From Roseiarcus sp963772555 (GTDB lineage Bacteria; Pseudomonadota; Alphaproteobacteria; Rhizobiales; Beijerinckiaceae), in assembly GCA_963772555.1 (NCBI GenBank), contig CAVYXQ010000011.1:310001-374000 (forward strand): 64,000 nt of DNA. The letters are read 5' to 3'. Both the position numbers and the translations under genes were made by a program. Each line of letters starts with the position of its first letter. The first letter of the stretch is position 1. Shown here piece by piece: positions 25,956 through 34,786 of this stretch. Under the pieces are notes generated by a model, which was not told the DNA's origin, did not search any database, and was given only the letters and a program-made list of their open reading frames with translations.

Positions 25956-26990
25956 ATGGCCGAATCGCCGGGCCGGCTCGTCTCCGCCGAGAAACGTCCT
26001 GAGGATGACACAAACCTGCGCCCGCAGACGCTGACCGAATTCGAAGGGCAGGTGGCTGTCCGCAGAAATTTGCAGGTCTTCATCGATTCGGCCAGGGCGC
26101 GCGGAGAGGCGCTCGATCACGTGCTGCTGGTCGGACCGCCCGGGCTCGGCAAAACAACGTTGGCGCAGATCGTGGCGCGGGAACTCGGCGTCAATTTCCG
26201 CTCGACCTCCGGTCCGGTCATCATGAAGGCGGGCGATCTTGCCGCGCAACTCACAAACCTCGAGCCACGCGACGTTCTGTTCATCGACGAGATCCATCGG
26301 CTCAATCCGGCGATCGAGGAAATCCTTTATCCCGCAATGGAAGATTTTCAGCTCGATCTCATCATCGGCGCCGGCCCGGCCGCGCGCTCGGTCAAGATCG
26401 ACCTCGCGCATTTCACCCTGATCGGCGCGACAACTTGCGCGGGGCTCTTGACGACGCCGCTGAGAGACCGCTTCGGCATCCCTCTACGCCTCAATTTCTA
26501 CACGACCGAGGAGCTGCAGAGGATCGTCGTGCGCGCGGCGAAAGTGATCGGACTCGCGCTCGCGGAGGACGGCGCCAACGAGATCGCCAGGCGCTCGCGC
26601 GGGACGCCACGCATCGCCGGACGGCTCCTGAGGCGGATTCGCGACTTCGCCGTCGTCGAGCGCGACAGCCCGGTAACCCGGGCGCTCGCCGATCGCGCGC
26701 TTCGCCGTCTGGACGTCGACCCCATTGGGCTAGACCAGATGGACCAGCGGTATCTCGACGCCGTCGCCGTCAAATTCGTCGGGGGGCCGGTTGGAGTCGA
26801 GACAATCGCCGCGGCGCTCTCTGAGCCGCGCGACGCGATCGAGGATATCATCGAGCCCTATCTCATCCAGCTCGGCTTCCTGCAGCGAACGCCGCGCGGC
26901 CGGCTGCTCACCCCGCATGCTTTCCGTCATCTCGGCCTAGCCGAGCCGCAACGGGAAGACCGGCCGCCAAACTTGTTCGACGAGGAGTGA
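25956..26990 (+). CDS. ruvB: Holliday junction branch-migration ATPase RuvB
   Basis: 344 residues. RuvB hexamers drive branch migration by ATP hydrolysis. Seen: RPQTLTEFEGQ, Walker A GPPGLGKTTLAQIVA, Walker B VLFIDEIHRLNPAIEEILY, sensor 1 in TLIGATTCAGLLTTPLRDRFG, sensor 2 and arginine finger in RSRGTPRIAGRLLRRIRDFA, and the C-terminal winged helix (PYLIQLGFLQRTPRGRLLT). Full length. It is followed by the small membrane gene and xerD, all on the same strand. Confidence 0.97.
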   Translation: MAESPGRLVSAEKRPEDDTNLRPQTLTEFEGQVAVRRNLQVFIDSARARGEALDHVLLVGPPGLGKTTLAQIVARELGVNFRSTSGPVIMKAGDLAAQLTNLEPRDVLFIDEIHRLNPAIEEILYPAMEDFQLDLIIGAGPAARSVKIDLAHFTLIGATTCAGLLTTPLRDRFGIPLRLNFYTTEELQRIVVRAAKVIGLALAEDGANEIARRSRGTPRIAGRLLRRIRDFAVVERDSPVTRALADRALRRLDVDPIGLDQMDQRYLDAVAVKFVGGPVGVETIAAALSEPRDAIEDIIEPYLIQLGFLQRTPRGRLLTPHAFRHLGLAEPQREDRPPNLFDEE

Positions 26991-27030
26991 CACGCTAACC
27001 AAGCGTGCAACGCAACCGCAGGATCGCGCC

Positions 27031-27174
27031 TTGCCGAGCCTCATCCGCTTCCTTGTCGCTGTCGCCGTGCTCGCGGGCCTCGTCTACGGCGGACTTTTCG
27101 TCCTGGCGAATTTCGTTAAGGTGAAGCCGCGTGAAATCACCCAGACCATTCCTCTGCCGAAGGCGACCAAATGA
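27031..27174 (+). CDS. Small single-pass membrane protein upstream of xerD
   Basis: 47 residues with a TTG start at 27031. The sequence opens LPSLIRFLVAVAVLAGLVYG, one transmembrane helix, and continues with FVLANFVKVKPREITQTIPL. Small proteins of this form occur just upstream of xerD in many Hyphomicrobiales, often misnamed histidine kinase. Its TGA overlaps the xerD ATG (ATGA), which supports the frame. Function is unknown; the helix plus short basic tail suggests a membrane-bound accessory. The Shine-Dalgarno is weak (CAGGA). Confidence 0.75.
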   Translation: MPSLIRFLVAVAVLAGLVYGGLFVLANFVKVKPREITQTIPLPKATK

Positions 27175-28121
27175 AGGACCGGTCTGGCGGCCTGGTCGCC
27201 GGTTTTCTCGATGCGCTTGCGGCAGAGCGCGGCGCGAGCGCCAACACCATCGAAGCCTATCGCCGCGATCTTGGAGACTACGAAGCCTATCTCGCCGGGG
27301 AAGGGACCGGCGCGCGGAAGGCGAGCGCCTCCGATGTGCGGGCCTATTTTGCGGCCTGCAGCGCGGAAGGCCTGAAGGCCGCTTCGCTCGCACGGCGGCT
27401 GTCGGCGATTCGTCAGTTCCACAAACATCTCTATGCCGAGGCTCTTCGGCGCGATGATCCGACTGTCGCCATCGAAGGTCCGCGCCGCGCCCGTCCTCTT
27501 CCCAAAGTGCTGACGGTTGCAGAAGTCGACAGGCTGATCGCTGCCGCGCGGGAAGGGCTGGACGCCCGCGACCGACCCCTTCGCGAGCGTCTGGCCGCGG
27601 CCCGCACGGCCTGCCTGATCGAACTCATCTACGCCTCCGGTTTGCGCGTATCGGAAGCTTTGAGCCTGCCGAAATCGGCCGCGCGCGCAAAGGAGCCGTT
27701 TCTGACGATCAGCGGCAAGGGCCGCAAGGAAAGGCTAGCCCCGCTGTCCGACCCCGCCCGCGCGGCAATGAACACGTATCGCGCCCTCCTCAACGAAGCC
27801 GCGCCGGGCGCGGCGACGGGGCAATGGCTGTTCCCGGCAAAGAGCGCCAGCGGGCATATGACACGACAGGCTTTCGCGCGCGATCTGAAGACGGTCGCTG
27901 CGGCCGCCGGGATCAGCGCCGCCCGATTAAGCCCGCATGTGCTGCGACACGCCTTCGCCAGTCATCTGCTTCAGAACGGCGCCGATCTCCGTGTCGTTCA
28001 GGATCTGCTCGGCCACGCCGACATATCGACCACCCAGATCTACACCCATGTGCTCGATGAGCGCGCCAAGGCGATGGTACGCGATCTGCACCCGATGAAT
28101 GACGCAGACGGCAAGCCGTGA
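27171..28121 (+). CDS. xerD: Tyrosine recombinase XerD
   Basis: 316 residues. With XerC it resolves chromosome dimers at dif. The N-terminal SAM-like DNA-binding domain covers about residues 8-95 (NTIEAYRRDLGDYEAYL). The catalytic domain shows Arg in YASGLRVSEALSLP, Lys in ISGKGRKERLAPL, the HxxR box SPHVLRHAFASHLLQNG, His in DLLGHADISTTQ and the nucleophile Tyr in IYTHV. The position after ruvCAB is chromosomal rather than phage-like, which supports XerD. No dif-like site is evident nearby. Confidence 0.93.
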   Translation: MKDRSGGLVAGFLDALAAERGASANTIEAYRRDLGDYEAYLAGEGTGARKASASDVRAYFAACSAEGLKAASLARRLSAIRQFHKHLYAEALRRDDPTVAIEGPRRARPLPKVLTVAEVDRLIAAAREGLDARDRPLRERLAAARTACLIELIYASGLRVSEALSLPKSAARAKEPFLTISGKGRKERLAPLSDPARAAMNTYRALLNEAAPGAATGQWLFPAKSASGHMTRQAFARDLKTVAAAAGISAARLSPHVLRHAFASHLLQNGADLRVVQDLLGHADISTTQIYTHVLDERAKAMVRDLHPMNDADGKP

Positions 28122-28306
28122 CAGTCGGCGACGAGCCCTGCCGTGCGATGTTGGAGGGCATTGCTTTCGCCCGCGGCCCGATGCCAGAGGGCCGGCGCGA
28201 CTCCGTCGACCGCCCCGATTCGGCAGGTGCGCGAGGAGAGACGCCCGCCGAGATCGCCGCCACGCCCAAGTCTGTCAGCGGCAAGCGCGCCGAGCTAGTC
28301 TAGTCT

Positions 28307-29977
28307 AGTGTCCGTCCATAAACGCATGATTTTTCGGCTGGAATCAATCGCGTTGGCGATGAACTGGGCCGTTTGGGAGCCATTTCGTTTGCTGTGGCTG
28401 CTGCGTGGGCTGATCCGGCCGCCAAGTTCAGGAATTCAGAATGAGAGGCCGACTCGGGCTCAACCAGGCTTGCGCGCCTTCGGCCGAAGACGAGAAATCA
28501 GGTCGGCTTGAGCCGGGCAAAGAGGGCGAGGTTGTAGGCGACGACCGAGGACCAGACGTAGGCCTTGAAGTGGTCGAGCCCGCGCCAGACGCAGCGCGCC
28601 AGACCATAGGCGCGCTTCAAACACGAGATGTCGGATTCGATGCCGGCTCGGAAGTTGCGCAGCTTGCGGTAGACCCAGTTGCTCTTAACCATGTCCTTGA
28701 TGCGCAGGCCGGCCTTCTTGTGGAAGGCCATGTCGTGGACGCCAAGGGCCTTCGCCTGGGCGAGATTGTCACGGCTGGCGAAACCGCCGTCGGCGGCGGC
28801 CTGTCGGGGCGACTCGCCGTAGAAGGCGATATGGCGCTTCAGCATGGGCAACAACCGTTCGCTGTCCGCCGGATTGCCGGTCTCGATCACCAGGTCGAGG
28901 ATCAAGCCGCTCCGGCCGGTGGTCAGGTTGAGCTTGTGGCCGTACTGAACCTTGCGGCCGCCTTTGACGATGATGTCGGCGTGCGGCTCGAACAGGCTGA
29001 CGATCTTCTCGTTGGCGGGAACCGCCTCGCCATTAAGAACGCGACGCTCGGCCTGGGCGATGATCCGCTCGATCAGCAGACGATAGTGACGGAGCTCGGC
29101 CTGCCACAGCGTGACGGCGATCGGGTCCGGCGCCTGCCATACCTGCGTTGCGGCCTGATCAACATAGGCCAGGGTCGCCCGGGTCAGCTTGATCAGCTCA
29201 CGATAATGCTGGACCCGTTTCAGTCGGTCGCGGCCATATTCGATCGCGCGCGCTCGCTTCTTCGCCGCGCGCCGATGATTGCGCCACTCGAGACCGCCGA
29301 CCAAGGCCTCGGCCGCCTTCAACAGCCGCACCATCACGCGGGCCGCATCCCAGAGAAGACTGCTGTCGCTCGGCTCATGCATGAGCGCGGCGGCGACCGT
29401 GCTGTCCAGCCGCACGACCTTGCCGGTCTCGACTTTCTCCTGACGCGCGCTGGCCAGCAGGACGCGATTGATCGCCTCCCATGTCTGGGCCCGGATGGCG
29501 CTGATGGTCCTGTGCAGCACCGACTTCTTCGGCGTCCACGACAGCGGCAGCCGCGCGAAGGCGCGAAACGAGGCCGAGTCTTCAAGATGAAACGCCAGCT
29601 CCTCATAGCTCAGCTGGCGATGCTGCTTGAGAAGCGCGCAGCGCAAGACCGACTCGGCCGGAAGGCCTTCTCGCCCGGTCTCCTTAACGCCGTGTCGGCG
29701 CAGATCCTCCGCCGCCAGCCCGATGAGCTCGCGATGCTCGTCCAGCCACTGCGACATCGCCTTCAGTTCCTGGCCGATCTCGTGGTCGGCGAAGAGATCG
29801 AATATGCTGGCCTGGACGGTGCGTTCCTGACGCATTGTCGGGCTCCGGCGGTGGCGGTTTCGCCTTCCGAATCAGTGGCTTGATCCGAAAGCTTAGCCGA
29901 AACCGCCGGGCCTTGCATTCGTAAGGACAGCGATTTAACAAATAATTTCAAAAACTTAGCGTTTATGGACGGACACT
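28307..29977 (-). mobile_element. ISNCY-type insertion sequence, complete
   Basis: About 1671 bp bounded by perfect inverted repeats: AGTGTCCGTCCATAAACGC at 28307-28325 and its reverse complement at 29959-29977. A 5-bp direct repeat AGTCT flanks it (28302-28306 and 29978-29982), the expected target duplication. It carries one intact transposase gene on the minus strand and inserted between xerD and the VOC gene. Confidence 0.9.
28498..29835 (-). CDS. ISNCY-family DDE transposase
   Basis: 445 residues. The N-terminal half has the helical SYEELAFHLEDSASFRAFARL box found in IS5/ISNCY transposases. Catalytic acids probably lie in VVRLDSTVAAALMHEPSDSS (first Asp), QAAADGGFASRDNLAQAK (second Asp) and the C-terminal FRAGIESDISCLKRAYGL (Glu), the classical DDE arrangement with a YREL-like helix. 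The frame is intact, and with perfect terminal repeats the copy looks able to move. Upstream of the ATG about 140 bases reach the right-hand repeat. Confidence 0.9.
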   Translation of the reverse strand: MRQERTVQASIFDLFADHEIGQELKAMSQWLDEHRELIGLAAEDLRRHGVKETGREGLPAESVLRCALLKQHRQLSYEELAFHLEDSASFRAFARLPLSWTPKKSVLHRTISAIRAQTWEAINRVLLASARQEKVETGKVVRLDSTVAAALMHEPSDSSLLWDAARVMVRLLKAAEALVGGLEWRNHRRAAKKRARAIEYGRDRLKRVQHYRELIKLTRATLAYVDQAATQVWQAPDPIAVTLWQAELRHYRLLIERIIAQAERRVLNGEAVPANEKIVSLFEPHADIIVKGGRKVQYGHKLNLTTGRSGLILDLVIETGNPADSERLLPMLKRHIAFYGESPRQAAADGGFASRDNLAQAKALGVHDMAFHKKAGLRIKDMVKSNWVYRKLRNFRAGIESDISCLKRAYGLARCVWRGLDHFKAYVWSSVVAYNLALFARLKPT

Positions 29978-30065
29978 AGTCTAAGCTTAGGATGCGTTCG
30001 CGATCGAACTCGATCACTCCTGCGCCTCGCGTCAAGAAGCGCGCCTCCAACCCGAGGGACGTGGC

Positions 30066-30425
30066 ATGGATGAACGGCTTACCGCGATTCTGCCCTGCAA
30101 CGACCTCGACGCTGCGCAGGCCTTCTTCGAACGACTTGGCTTTCGGCTCAAGCCCGGCAGTCCCGCCGATTACCGGATGCTCACAGACGACATCGGAGGC
30201 GAGGTCCATCTTAACCCAGCGGTCGAGGGGTGGCTCGAGCCCGGCCGCAATCCCTTCGGCCTCTATCTTTATCGGAAGGACGTTGACGCCGCCGCGGCGG
30301 CTTTCCCCGGAGAGGCGCTCGGCGCACCCGAGGATAAGCCCTGGGGCATGTATGAATTCGCACTCAACGGGCCGGACCAGACTCTGGTCCGGATAGGTTG
30401 GCCGTGCCGCTTGCGCCGGACATGA
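30066..30425 (+). CDS. VOC-superfamily (glyoxalase/bleomycin-resistance-like) protein
   Basis: 119 residues. A single vicinal-oxygen-chelate fold: beta-alpha-beta-beta-beta halves beginning ERLTAILPCNDLDAAQAFFERLGF and ending WGMYEFALNGPDQTLVRIGW. Metal-ligand candidates are His in GGEVHLNPAVEG and Glu in MYEFALNGPD. Close relatives are small dimeric proteins annotated as bleomycin-resistance-like, but without a defined substrate. It converges with rplA 50 bases away and lost its upstream neighbourhood to the ISNCY insertion. Confidence 0.85.
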   Translation: MDERLTAILPCNDLDAAQAFFERLGFRLKPGSPADYRMLTDDIGGEVHLNPAVEGWLEPGRNPFGLYLYRKDVDAAAAAFPGEALGAPEDKPWGMYEFALNGPDQTLVRIGWPCRLRRT

Positions 30426-30475
30426 CCAAGGCGGCCCCCGAGGACCCGACCCTGGCCTGTCGCGAGCGACGCGTC

Positions 30476-31189
30476 TTACGCCCCGACCGAGGTCGCCGTC
30501 TGCAAACTCGAAAGGTCGAGCCTGACGCCGGGCCCCATGGTCGAGGAAACCGCGGCGCGCAACAGGTAGTGGCCCTTGGCGCCGGCTGGCTTGGCGCGGT
30601 TCACCGCATCGACGAAGGCCTTGATGTTCTCGGCGAGCTTCTCGTCGGCGAACGAGGCCTTGCCGACCGAACCCTGGACGATGCCGGCCTTCTCGGCGCG
30701 GAACTCGACGGCGCCGCCTTTCGAGGCCGCGACCGCCGCCTTGACGTCCATCGTCACCGTGCCGACCTTCGGGTTCGGCATCAGGCCGCGGGGACCCAGC
30801 ACCTTGCCGAGACGGCCGACGAGCGGCATCAGATCGGGCGTGGCGATGCAGCGGTCGAAATTGATCTCGCCGCCCTGCACCGCGGCGACGAGGTCCTCGG
30901 CGCCGACGATGTCCGCCCCGGCCTCGCGCGCTTCATCCGCCTTGGCGCCGCGAGCGAAGACCGCGACGCGCAGCGTCCGTCCCGTGCCGTTCGGCAGGTT
31001 GACGACGCCGCGCACCATCTGGTCGGCGTGCTTCGGATCGACGCCGAGGTTCAGCGCCAGCTCCACCGTCTCGTCGAACTTGGCGCTGGCGTTGGACTTG
31101 ATCATCTTCACCGCGTCTTGCAGCGGATAGAGCTTCGTGCGCTCGACCTGCTCGCGGGCTTTGAGGATTCGCTTGCCGTGATGTGTCAT
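30476..31189 (-). CDS. rplA: 50S ribosomal protein L1
   Basis: 237 residues. L1 binds 23S rRNA at the mobile stalk next to the E site and in many bacteria represses the L11 operon by binding its mRNA. Seen: HGKRILKAREQVERTKLYPL, FDETVELALNLGVDPKHADQ, VRGVVNLPNGTGRTLRVAVF, GRLGKVLGPRGLMPNPKVGT and the C-terminal GHYLLRAAVSSTMGPGVRLD. Follows rplK after four bases. Unusually, no rplJ-rplL-rpoB follows; the next gene converges on it. Confidence 0.98.
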   Translation of the reverse strand: MTHHGKRILKAREQVERTKLYPLQDAVKMIKSNASAKFDETVELALNLGVDPKHADQMVRGVVNLPNGTGRTLRVAVFARGAKADEAREAGADIVGAEDLVAAVQGGEINFDRCIATPDLMPLVGRLGKVLGPRGLMPNPKVGTVTMDVKAAVAASKGGAVEFRAEKAGIVQGSVGKASFADEKLAENIKAFVDAVNRAKPAGAKGHYLLRAAVSSTMGPGVRLDLSSLQTATSVGA

Positions 31190-31193
31190 CGTC

Positions 31194-31640
31194 TTACTCC
31201 ACCACCTGCAGGCCCATCGAGCGGGCGGAGCCCTCGATCATCTTCATTGCCGATTCGACGGTGTCGCAGTTCAGGTCGACGATCTTCTTTTCCGCGATCT
31301 CGCGCACCTGCTCCTTCGTCACCGAGCCGACGAAGCCGCGGCCGGGCGTCTTCGCCCCCGAGGCCGGCTTCTTGCCGATCTTCAGGCCGGCCGCCTTCTT
31401 GAGAAAAAAGGTCACCGGTGGCTGGCGCATCTCGAAGGTGAACGAGCGGTCCTGGTAGGCGGTGATCACCACCGGAATCGGCGCGCCCTTCTCCAATTGC
31501 GCGGTCCGCGCGTTGAAGGCCTTGCAGAACTCCATGATGTTGAGGCCGCGCTGGCCGAGCGCGGGCCCGATCGGCGGCGCCGGATTGGCCGCGCCCGCCG
31601 GCACTTGCAGTTTGATGTAACCGGTTATCTTCTTTGCCAT
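31194..31640 (-). CDS. rplK: 50S ribosomal protein L11
   Basis: 148 residues from the ATG at 31640, preceded by GGAGC. L11 forms the GTPase-associated centre with 23S rRNA and is needed for RelA activation. Seen: KLQVPAGAANPAPPIGPALG, NIMEFCKAFNART, and the C-terminal RNA-binding domain KIGKKPASGAKTPGRGFVG...EIAEKKIVDLNCDTVESAM. First gene of a two-gene rplK-rplA operon. The usual secE-nusG genes do not precede it here. Confidence 0.98.
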   Translation of the reverse strand: MAKKITGYIKLQVPAGAANPAPPIGPALGQRGLNIMEFCKAFNARTAQLEKGAPIPVVITAYQDRSFTFEMRQPPVTFFLKKAAGLKIGKKPASGAKTPGRGFVGSVTKEQVREIAEKKIVDLNCDTVESAMKMIEGSARSMGLQVVE

Positions 31641-31993
31641 TGAGGCTGCTCCATGCGAGGGCGCGGCCTCGGGCTGTCGCTCAATGAGGCTGCGCCAGGT
31701 TGCAGTTTCGTGGTGCGAACGGATGCCCCGGCTGGCGACCGGGCGTTCTTCCACGGGTTCGAAGCCGGGCGGATAGCAGGTTTACCTGAGGGGGACAAGC
31801 GCTTCGAATTGGCGAAGCGCTTGACGAAAACAGTTGTGGGGGGAGCAGCCGGGACGGTTCCGAAGATTTCAGTATGTACCCGGGCTTCGCCTATAGACGA
31901 CCCGCTCGCGGATCAGCAGCTCCGCCTTCATGATGGCTCATGACGCCATCAAAGAGTTGATGGCGCCAAGCGCCACCACGGCGATGCGTCGCC
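31641..31993. promoter_or_regulatory. rplKA leader region with an 11-bp hairpin
   Basis: This stretch of about 350 bases upstream of rplK has no gene. CAAGCGCTTCG at 31796-31806 pairs exactly with 31813-31823 across a six-base loop, without a T-run. On the minus strand it would lie in the rplK 5' leader or end an upstream transcript. The rplKA promoter should be here, but I could not assign convincing -35 and -10 boxes. Confidence 0.4.
31942..31967 (-). terminator. Hairpin downstream of the substrate-binding protein gene
   Basis: GCCATCAA at 31945-31952 pairs with TTGATGGC at 31957-31964 across the loop AGAG, extended by one more base pair. It lies about 30 bases after the stop of the gene at 31994. 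No T-tract follows, so it is at best a non-canonical terminator. Confidence 0.4.
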
Positions 31994-33187
31994 CTACGGC
32001 GCCCCGAGCGTGCAGCCGCCGGCGCCCGGGGGGCGGAAAGCCTGCGCGGCCGGGATCTTGGCGACGACCGCCAGATAATCCCAAGGATATTTCGACTCGG
32101 CCGGCTGCTTCACCCGCATGAGATAGCGGTCGTAAAGCACCCGCCCGTCGGGGCGGATGGTTCCGTCGTCGGTGAAGATGTCGTGGATCGGCGCCTCGCG
32201 CATCGCCTTGGTCACCGTCTTGACGTCGTCAGTTCCCGTGGCCGCCACCGCCTCGAGATAATGGCGGACGGAAGAATAAAGGGCGACCTGGTTGTCGTTC
32301 GGCATGCGCTGCCGGCGGGCGAAGAAGCGCTTGGCGAAGGCGCGCGTCTCGTCGTTCAGGTCCCAGTACCAGGATTGCATGAACGTGAGATCGTGCGCGA
32401 CCCCGAGCCCAAGCGCGTTCACGTCGCTCAAGTAGGTGATCGGGGTCGCCAGATATTGCGCCGGCGCGAGCTTGAACTCGTTCGCCTGTTTGAGCGCGTT
32501 CGAGAGGTCGGCGCCGGTGATGGCGAAGACGATGACCTTGGCCTTCGAGGCCTGCGCCGCGATCAGGTACGAGCTGAAATCGGCGGTGTTGAGCGGCGAG
32601 CGGACGCCGCCGACGACCGTCCCGCCGGCCTTGCCGATCGCGTCGCGCGCGTCCGATTCGAGCGAGGCGCCGAAGGCGTAGTCGGCAGTGATGAAGAAGA
32701 AGCTGTCGAGGCCCTTGGCGATGAGGAGGCGCATCAGCGCCACCCCGTTCGACCAGTTGTCGGCGTTCCACTGGATGCCGTTCGGCGAGCAGGCCTTGCC
32801 CGTGAGATCCGAGGACGAGGCCGAGTCGAAGACGACCAGCCGGTTGCGCGCTTTCGCCAGGCCCTGGATCGCCAGCGCCACGCCGGAATTGGTGATGTCG
32901 AAGATCGCGCGCGCGCCGCGCTCGTCGTACCATTGCCGGGCGATCTCGAGGCCGACGTCGACCTTGTTCTGATGGTCGGCGACGAGAAGCTCGATCGGCT
33001 TGTCGAGGACCTTGCCGCCGAAATCCTCGATCGCCATGCGCGCCATCTCGACCGAACCCGGGCCGGCGAGATCGGCATAGGGACCGGACTCGTCGTTCAT
33101 GACGCCGATGACAAAAGTGTCGTCCGCGCGCGCCGGCGAGGCGGCGACCGCGGCGAGAAGGCAGAAAAGGATGGCGCGCAGAAGCAT
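31994..33187 (-). CDS. ABC transporter substrate-binding protein (Leu/Ile/Val type)
   Basis: 397 residues; the ATG at 33187 follows GAGGAGG. Residues 1-21 are a signal peptide (LLRAILFCLLAAVAASPARA). The mature protein is a type I periplasmic binding protein: VIGVMNDESGPYADLAGPG, ARMAIEDFGG, HQNKVDVGLEIARQW, and FFITADYAFGASLESDARD. HAAT-family relatives bind branched-chain amino acids, amides or aromatic acids. No permease or ATPase genes are next to it, so its transporter partner must be elsewhere. The ligand cannot be predicted. Confidence 0.9.
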   Translation of the reverse strand: MLLRAILFCLLAAVAASPARADDTFVIGVMNDESGPYADLAGPGSVEMARMAIEDFGGKVLDKPIELLVADHQNKVDVGLEIARQWYDERGARAIFDITNSGVALAIQGLAKARNRLVVFDSASSSDLTGKACSPNGIQWNADNWSNGVALMRLLIAKGLDSFFFITADYAFGASLESDARDAIGKAGGTVVGGVRSPLNTADFSSYLIAAQASKAKVIVFAITGADLSNALKQANEFKLAPAQYLATPITYLSDVNALGLGVAHDLTFMQSWYWDLNDETRAFAKRFFARRQRMPNDNQVALYSSVRHYLEAVAATGTDDVKTVTKAMREAPIHDIFTDDGTIRPDGRVLYDRYLMRVKQPAESKYPWDYLAVVAKIPAAQAFRPPGAGGCTLGAP

Positions 33188-33272
33188 GGGGGCCTCCTCA
33201 GGCTGCGAGTGGCGAGCAGCCTCGCCGAACCGGCGCGGCGAAGACAATGGCGAGTTATGACGTAGGGGCGCG

Positions 33273-34100
33273 CTACCTCCCCGCCAGCCTGTCGGCGAAC
33301 TGCGCCACCGTCTTGGCGTAGATTTGCGCGGAATTCCATTCGAGGATGGCGGCGAAGTTCGGTTCGCCGTCGTCCCAGCCTTGGCCGGGCTGCCAGCCAT
33401 GGTTTCTGAGGAAATTCGCAGTCGAGGCGAGGGCGTCGGCGGAATTGTGGATGAGGTCCGGCTCGCCGCCGCCGTCGGGCGTCGTGGCGAACATGAGAAC
33501 CGCCGACGGCATCAGCTGGGTCTGGCCGATTTCGCCCGCCCAGGCGCCTCGGAGCTGTCTGGGATTGCGGACAATGCCGCGCTGGACCATCATCAGCGCC
33601 TGGACGAGTTCCGCCCGGAAGCGCTCGGGGCGGCGGCAGTCCCAGGCGAGGGTGGCGAGGGCGCTGAACGTCGGATAATTGCCGTTGTCGCCGCCGAAAC
33701 CCGTCTCCAGGCCCCAGATCGCCACCAGCACCGGCCCGGGAACGCCGAAGCGCTGTTCGATCGTCTTCAGCGGCCCGGCGTAGGACCTCAAGAGCGCCCG
33801 GCCGCGCGCGATTCCGCCGGGGGTGATGTGGCTTGCCGCGAATCCCTCGAAGTTATGGCCGAAAGCGGCGGCCCCGTGATCGTGCCCCTTGACCGAATGG
33901 TCATACACGACGCCGGAGAGCGCCGCGTCGACGACCTCGGGCGAGACGCCGTCGAGGATCGCCACCTGCCGGAAGGAACTCAGCCATGCGCCGAAGCCTT
34001 CGGCGCTCTTGCCGCATTCGAGGGCGCGCGCGGCCGGAGCGCCGAGACTGAGAGCCGCCACGGCGGCAAGGATGAACGCTCTCGAGTCTCTTGGTCGCAT
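33273..34100 (-). CDS. Lytic murein transglycosylase, MltB-like
   Basis: 275 residues from the ATG at 34100. An N-terminal signal peptide (FILAAVAALSLGAPAARA) precedes a soluble-lytic-transglycosylase fold. The catalytic glutamate is in LVAIWGLETGFGGDNGNYP near residue 125. The second family motif is WAGEIGQTQLMPSAVLMF, and a C-terminal NSADALASTANFLRNHGW is typical of the MltB family. The enzyme cleaves the MurNAc-GlcNAc bond with formation of 1,6-anhydroMurNAc in the periplasm. It has no lipobox cysteine, so it should be soluble. No peptidoglycan-binding domain is seen. Confidence 0.9.
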   Translation of the reverse strand: MRPRDSRAFILAAVAALSLGAPAARALECGKSAEGFGAWLSSFRQVAILDGVSPEVVDAALSGVVYDHSVKGHDHGAAAFGHNFEGFAASHITPGGIARGRALLRSYAGPLKTIEQRFGVPGPVLVAIWGLETGFGGDNGNYPTFSALATLAWDCRRPERFRAELVQALMMVQRGIVRNPRQLRGAWAGEIGQTQLMPSAVLMFATTPDGGGEPDLIHNSADALASTANFLRNHGWQPGQGWDDGEPNFAAILEWNSAQIYAKTVAQFADRLAGR

Positions 34101-34308
34101 CAATGAGACGGGCTCCGTCGAAGCGCGCCGCCCGTAGGCGAGGCGGATGGAACCTCGACCTTCTGCGGCCTCGGAAGGGGCGCATGGGCCCTTTCATCCC
34201 TGAGGTCAAGGGCGCTTCAACCGCCGGGCCGACGACGTGAGAAGCGAGCCGCCGGGGCGATCGAGCGGACGTCAGTCCGTGCGCCTCCATTCGCTCGCTG
34301 AGCGGGTG

Positions 34309-34683
34309 TTATCGCACATCCACCACATAGGTAAGGGACGAGCAGCCGCCGCGACCCTGCACGATCGCGCAGATCTTGATCGCGTAGCTGTCCTGGCCCT
34401 TGTAGCCCTTGAAAGGCAGATACAGGAATTTGGTCGCGCCGGTCTTAGCCAAGACGCCGTGCGGGGGCGGCTTCAGGAATGAGGCGCCGGTGAATTTATA
34501 GCCCGGCCCTTCCTTGAAGGCCATGGTGCAGGAGTGTCCCGATTCGGTCGTCACCTGGATTTGTACCTGGTCGTTCCGATCGGGGAAGAAGCTGAAGGGG
34601 CTGAATTGGCAGGCGGCCTGCGCGGGTATCAAGCCCGTCGCCATGAGGGGCACCGCGATCGACGCCGATTTCCAGATTGTCAT
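34309..34683 (-). CDS. Secreted protein of unknown function
   Basis: 124 residues from the ATG at 34683. Residues 1-23 form a signal peptide (SIAVPLMATGLIPAQAA). The mature part looks all-beta: QVQIQVTTESGHSCTMAF, PPHGVLAKTGATKFLYLPF and GYKGQDSYAIKICAIVQ, an Ig-like pattern resembling repeats of bacterial surface proteins (GYxGxDSF). Four cysteines in the mature part suggest disulfides in the periplasm. I do not recognise a named family. Confidence 0.75.
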   Translation of the reverse strand: MTIWKSASIAVPLMATGLIPAQAACQFSPFSFFPDRNDQVQIQVTTESGHSCTMAFKEGPGYKFTGASFLKPPPHGVLAKTGATKFLYLPFKGYKGQDSYAIKICAIVQGRGGCSSLTYVVDVR

Positions 34684-34786
34684 GTTGCCTCATGTGAAGC
34701 CGATGTGCCGGTTACCAGCCAAACCATCCGCACGTCCACATAAAGGTGAAGTCGTGCGGCGAGCGCGGACAGATACCGCCTCCGTC

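Noticed and set aside
28118..28303. Possible 61-codon gene overlapping the xerD stop (GTGA)
   Set aside because: Low-complexity sequence with no similarity I know, ending within the ISNCY target site; not enough support.
28441..29883. 480-codon plus-strand frame across the ISNCY element
   Set aside because: Antisense to the transposase; no ribosome site or known domain.
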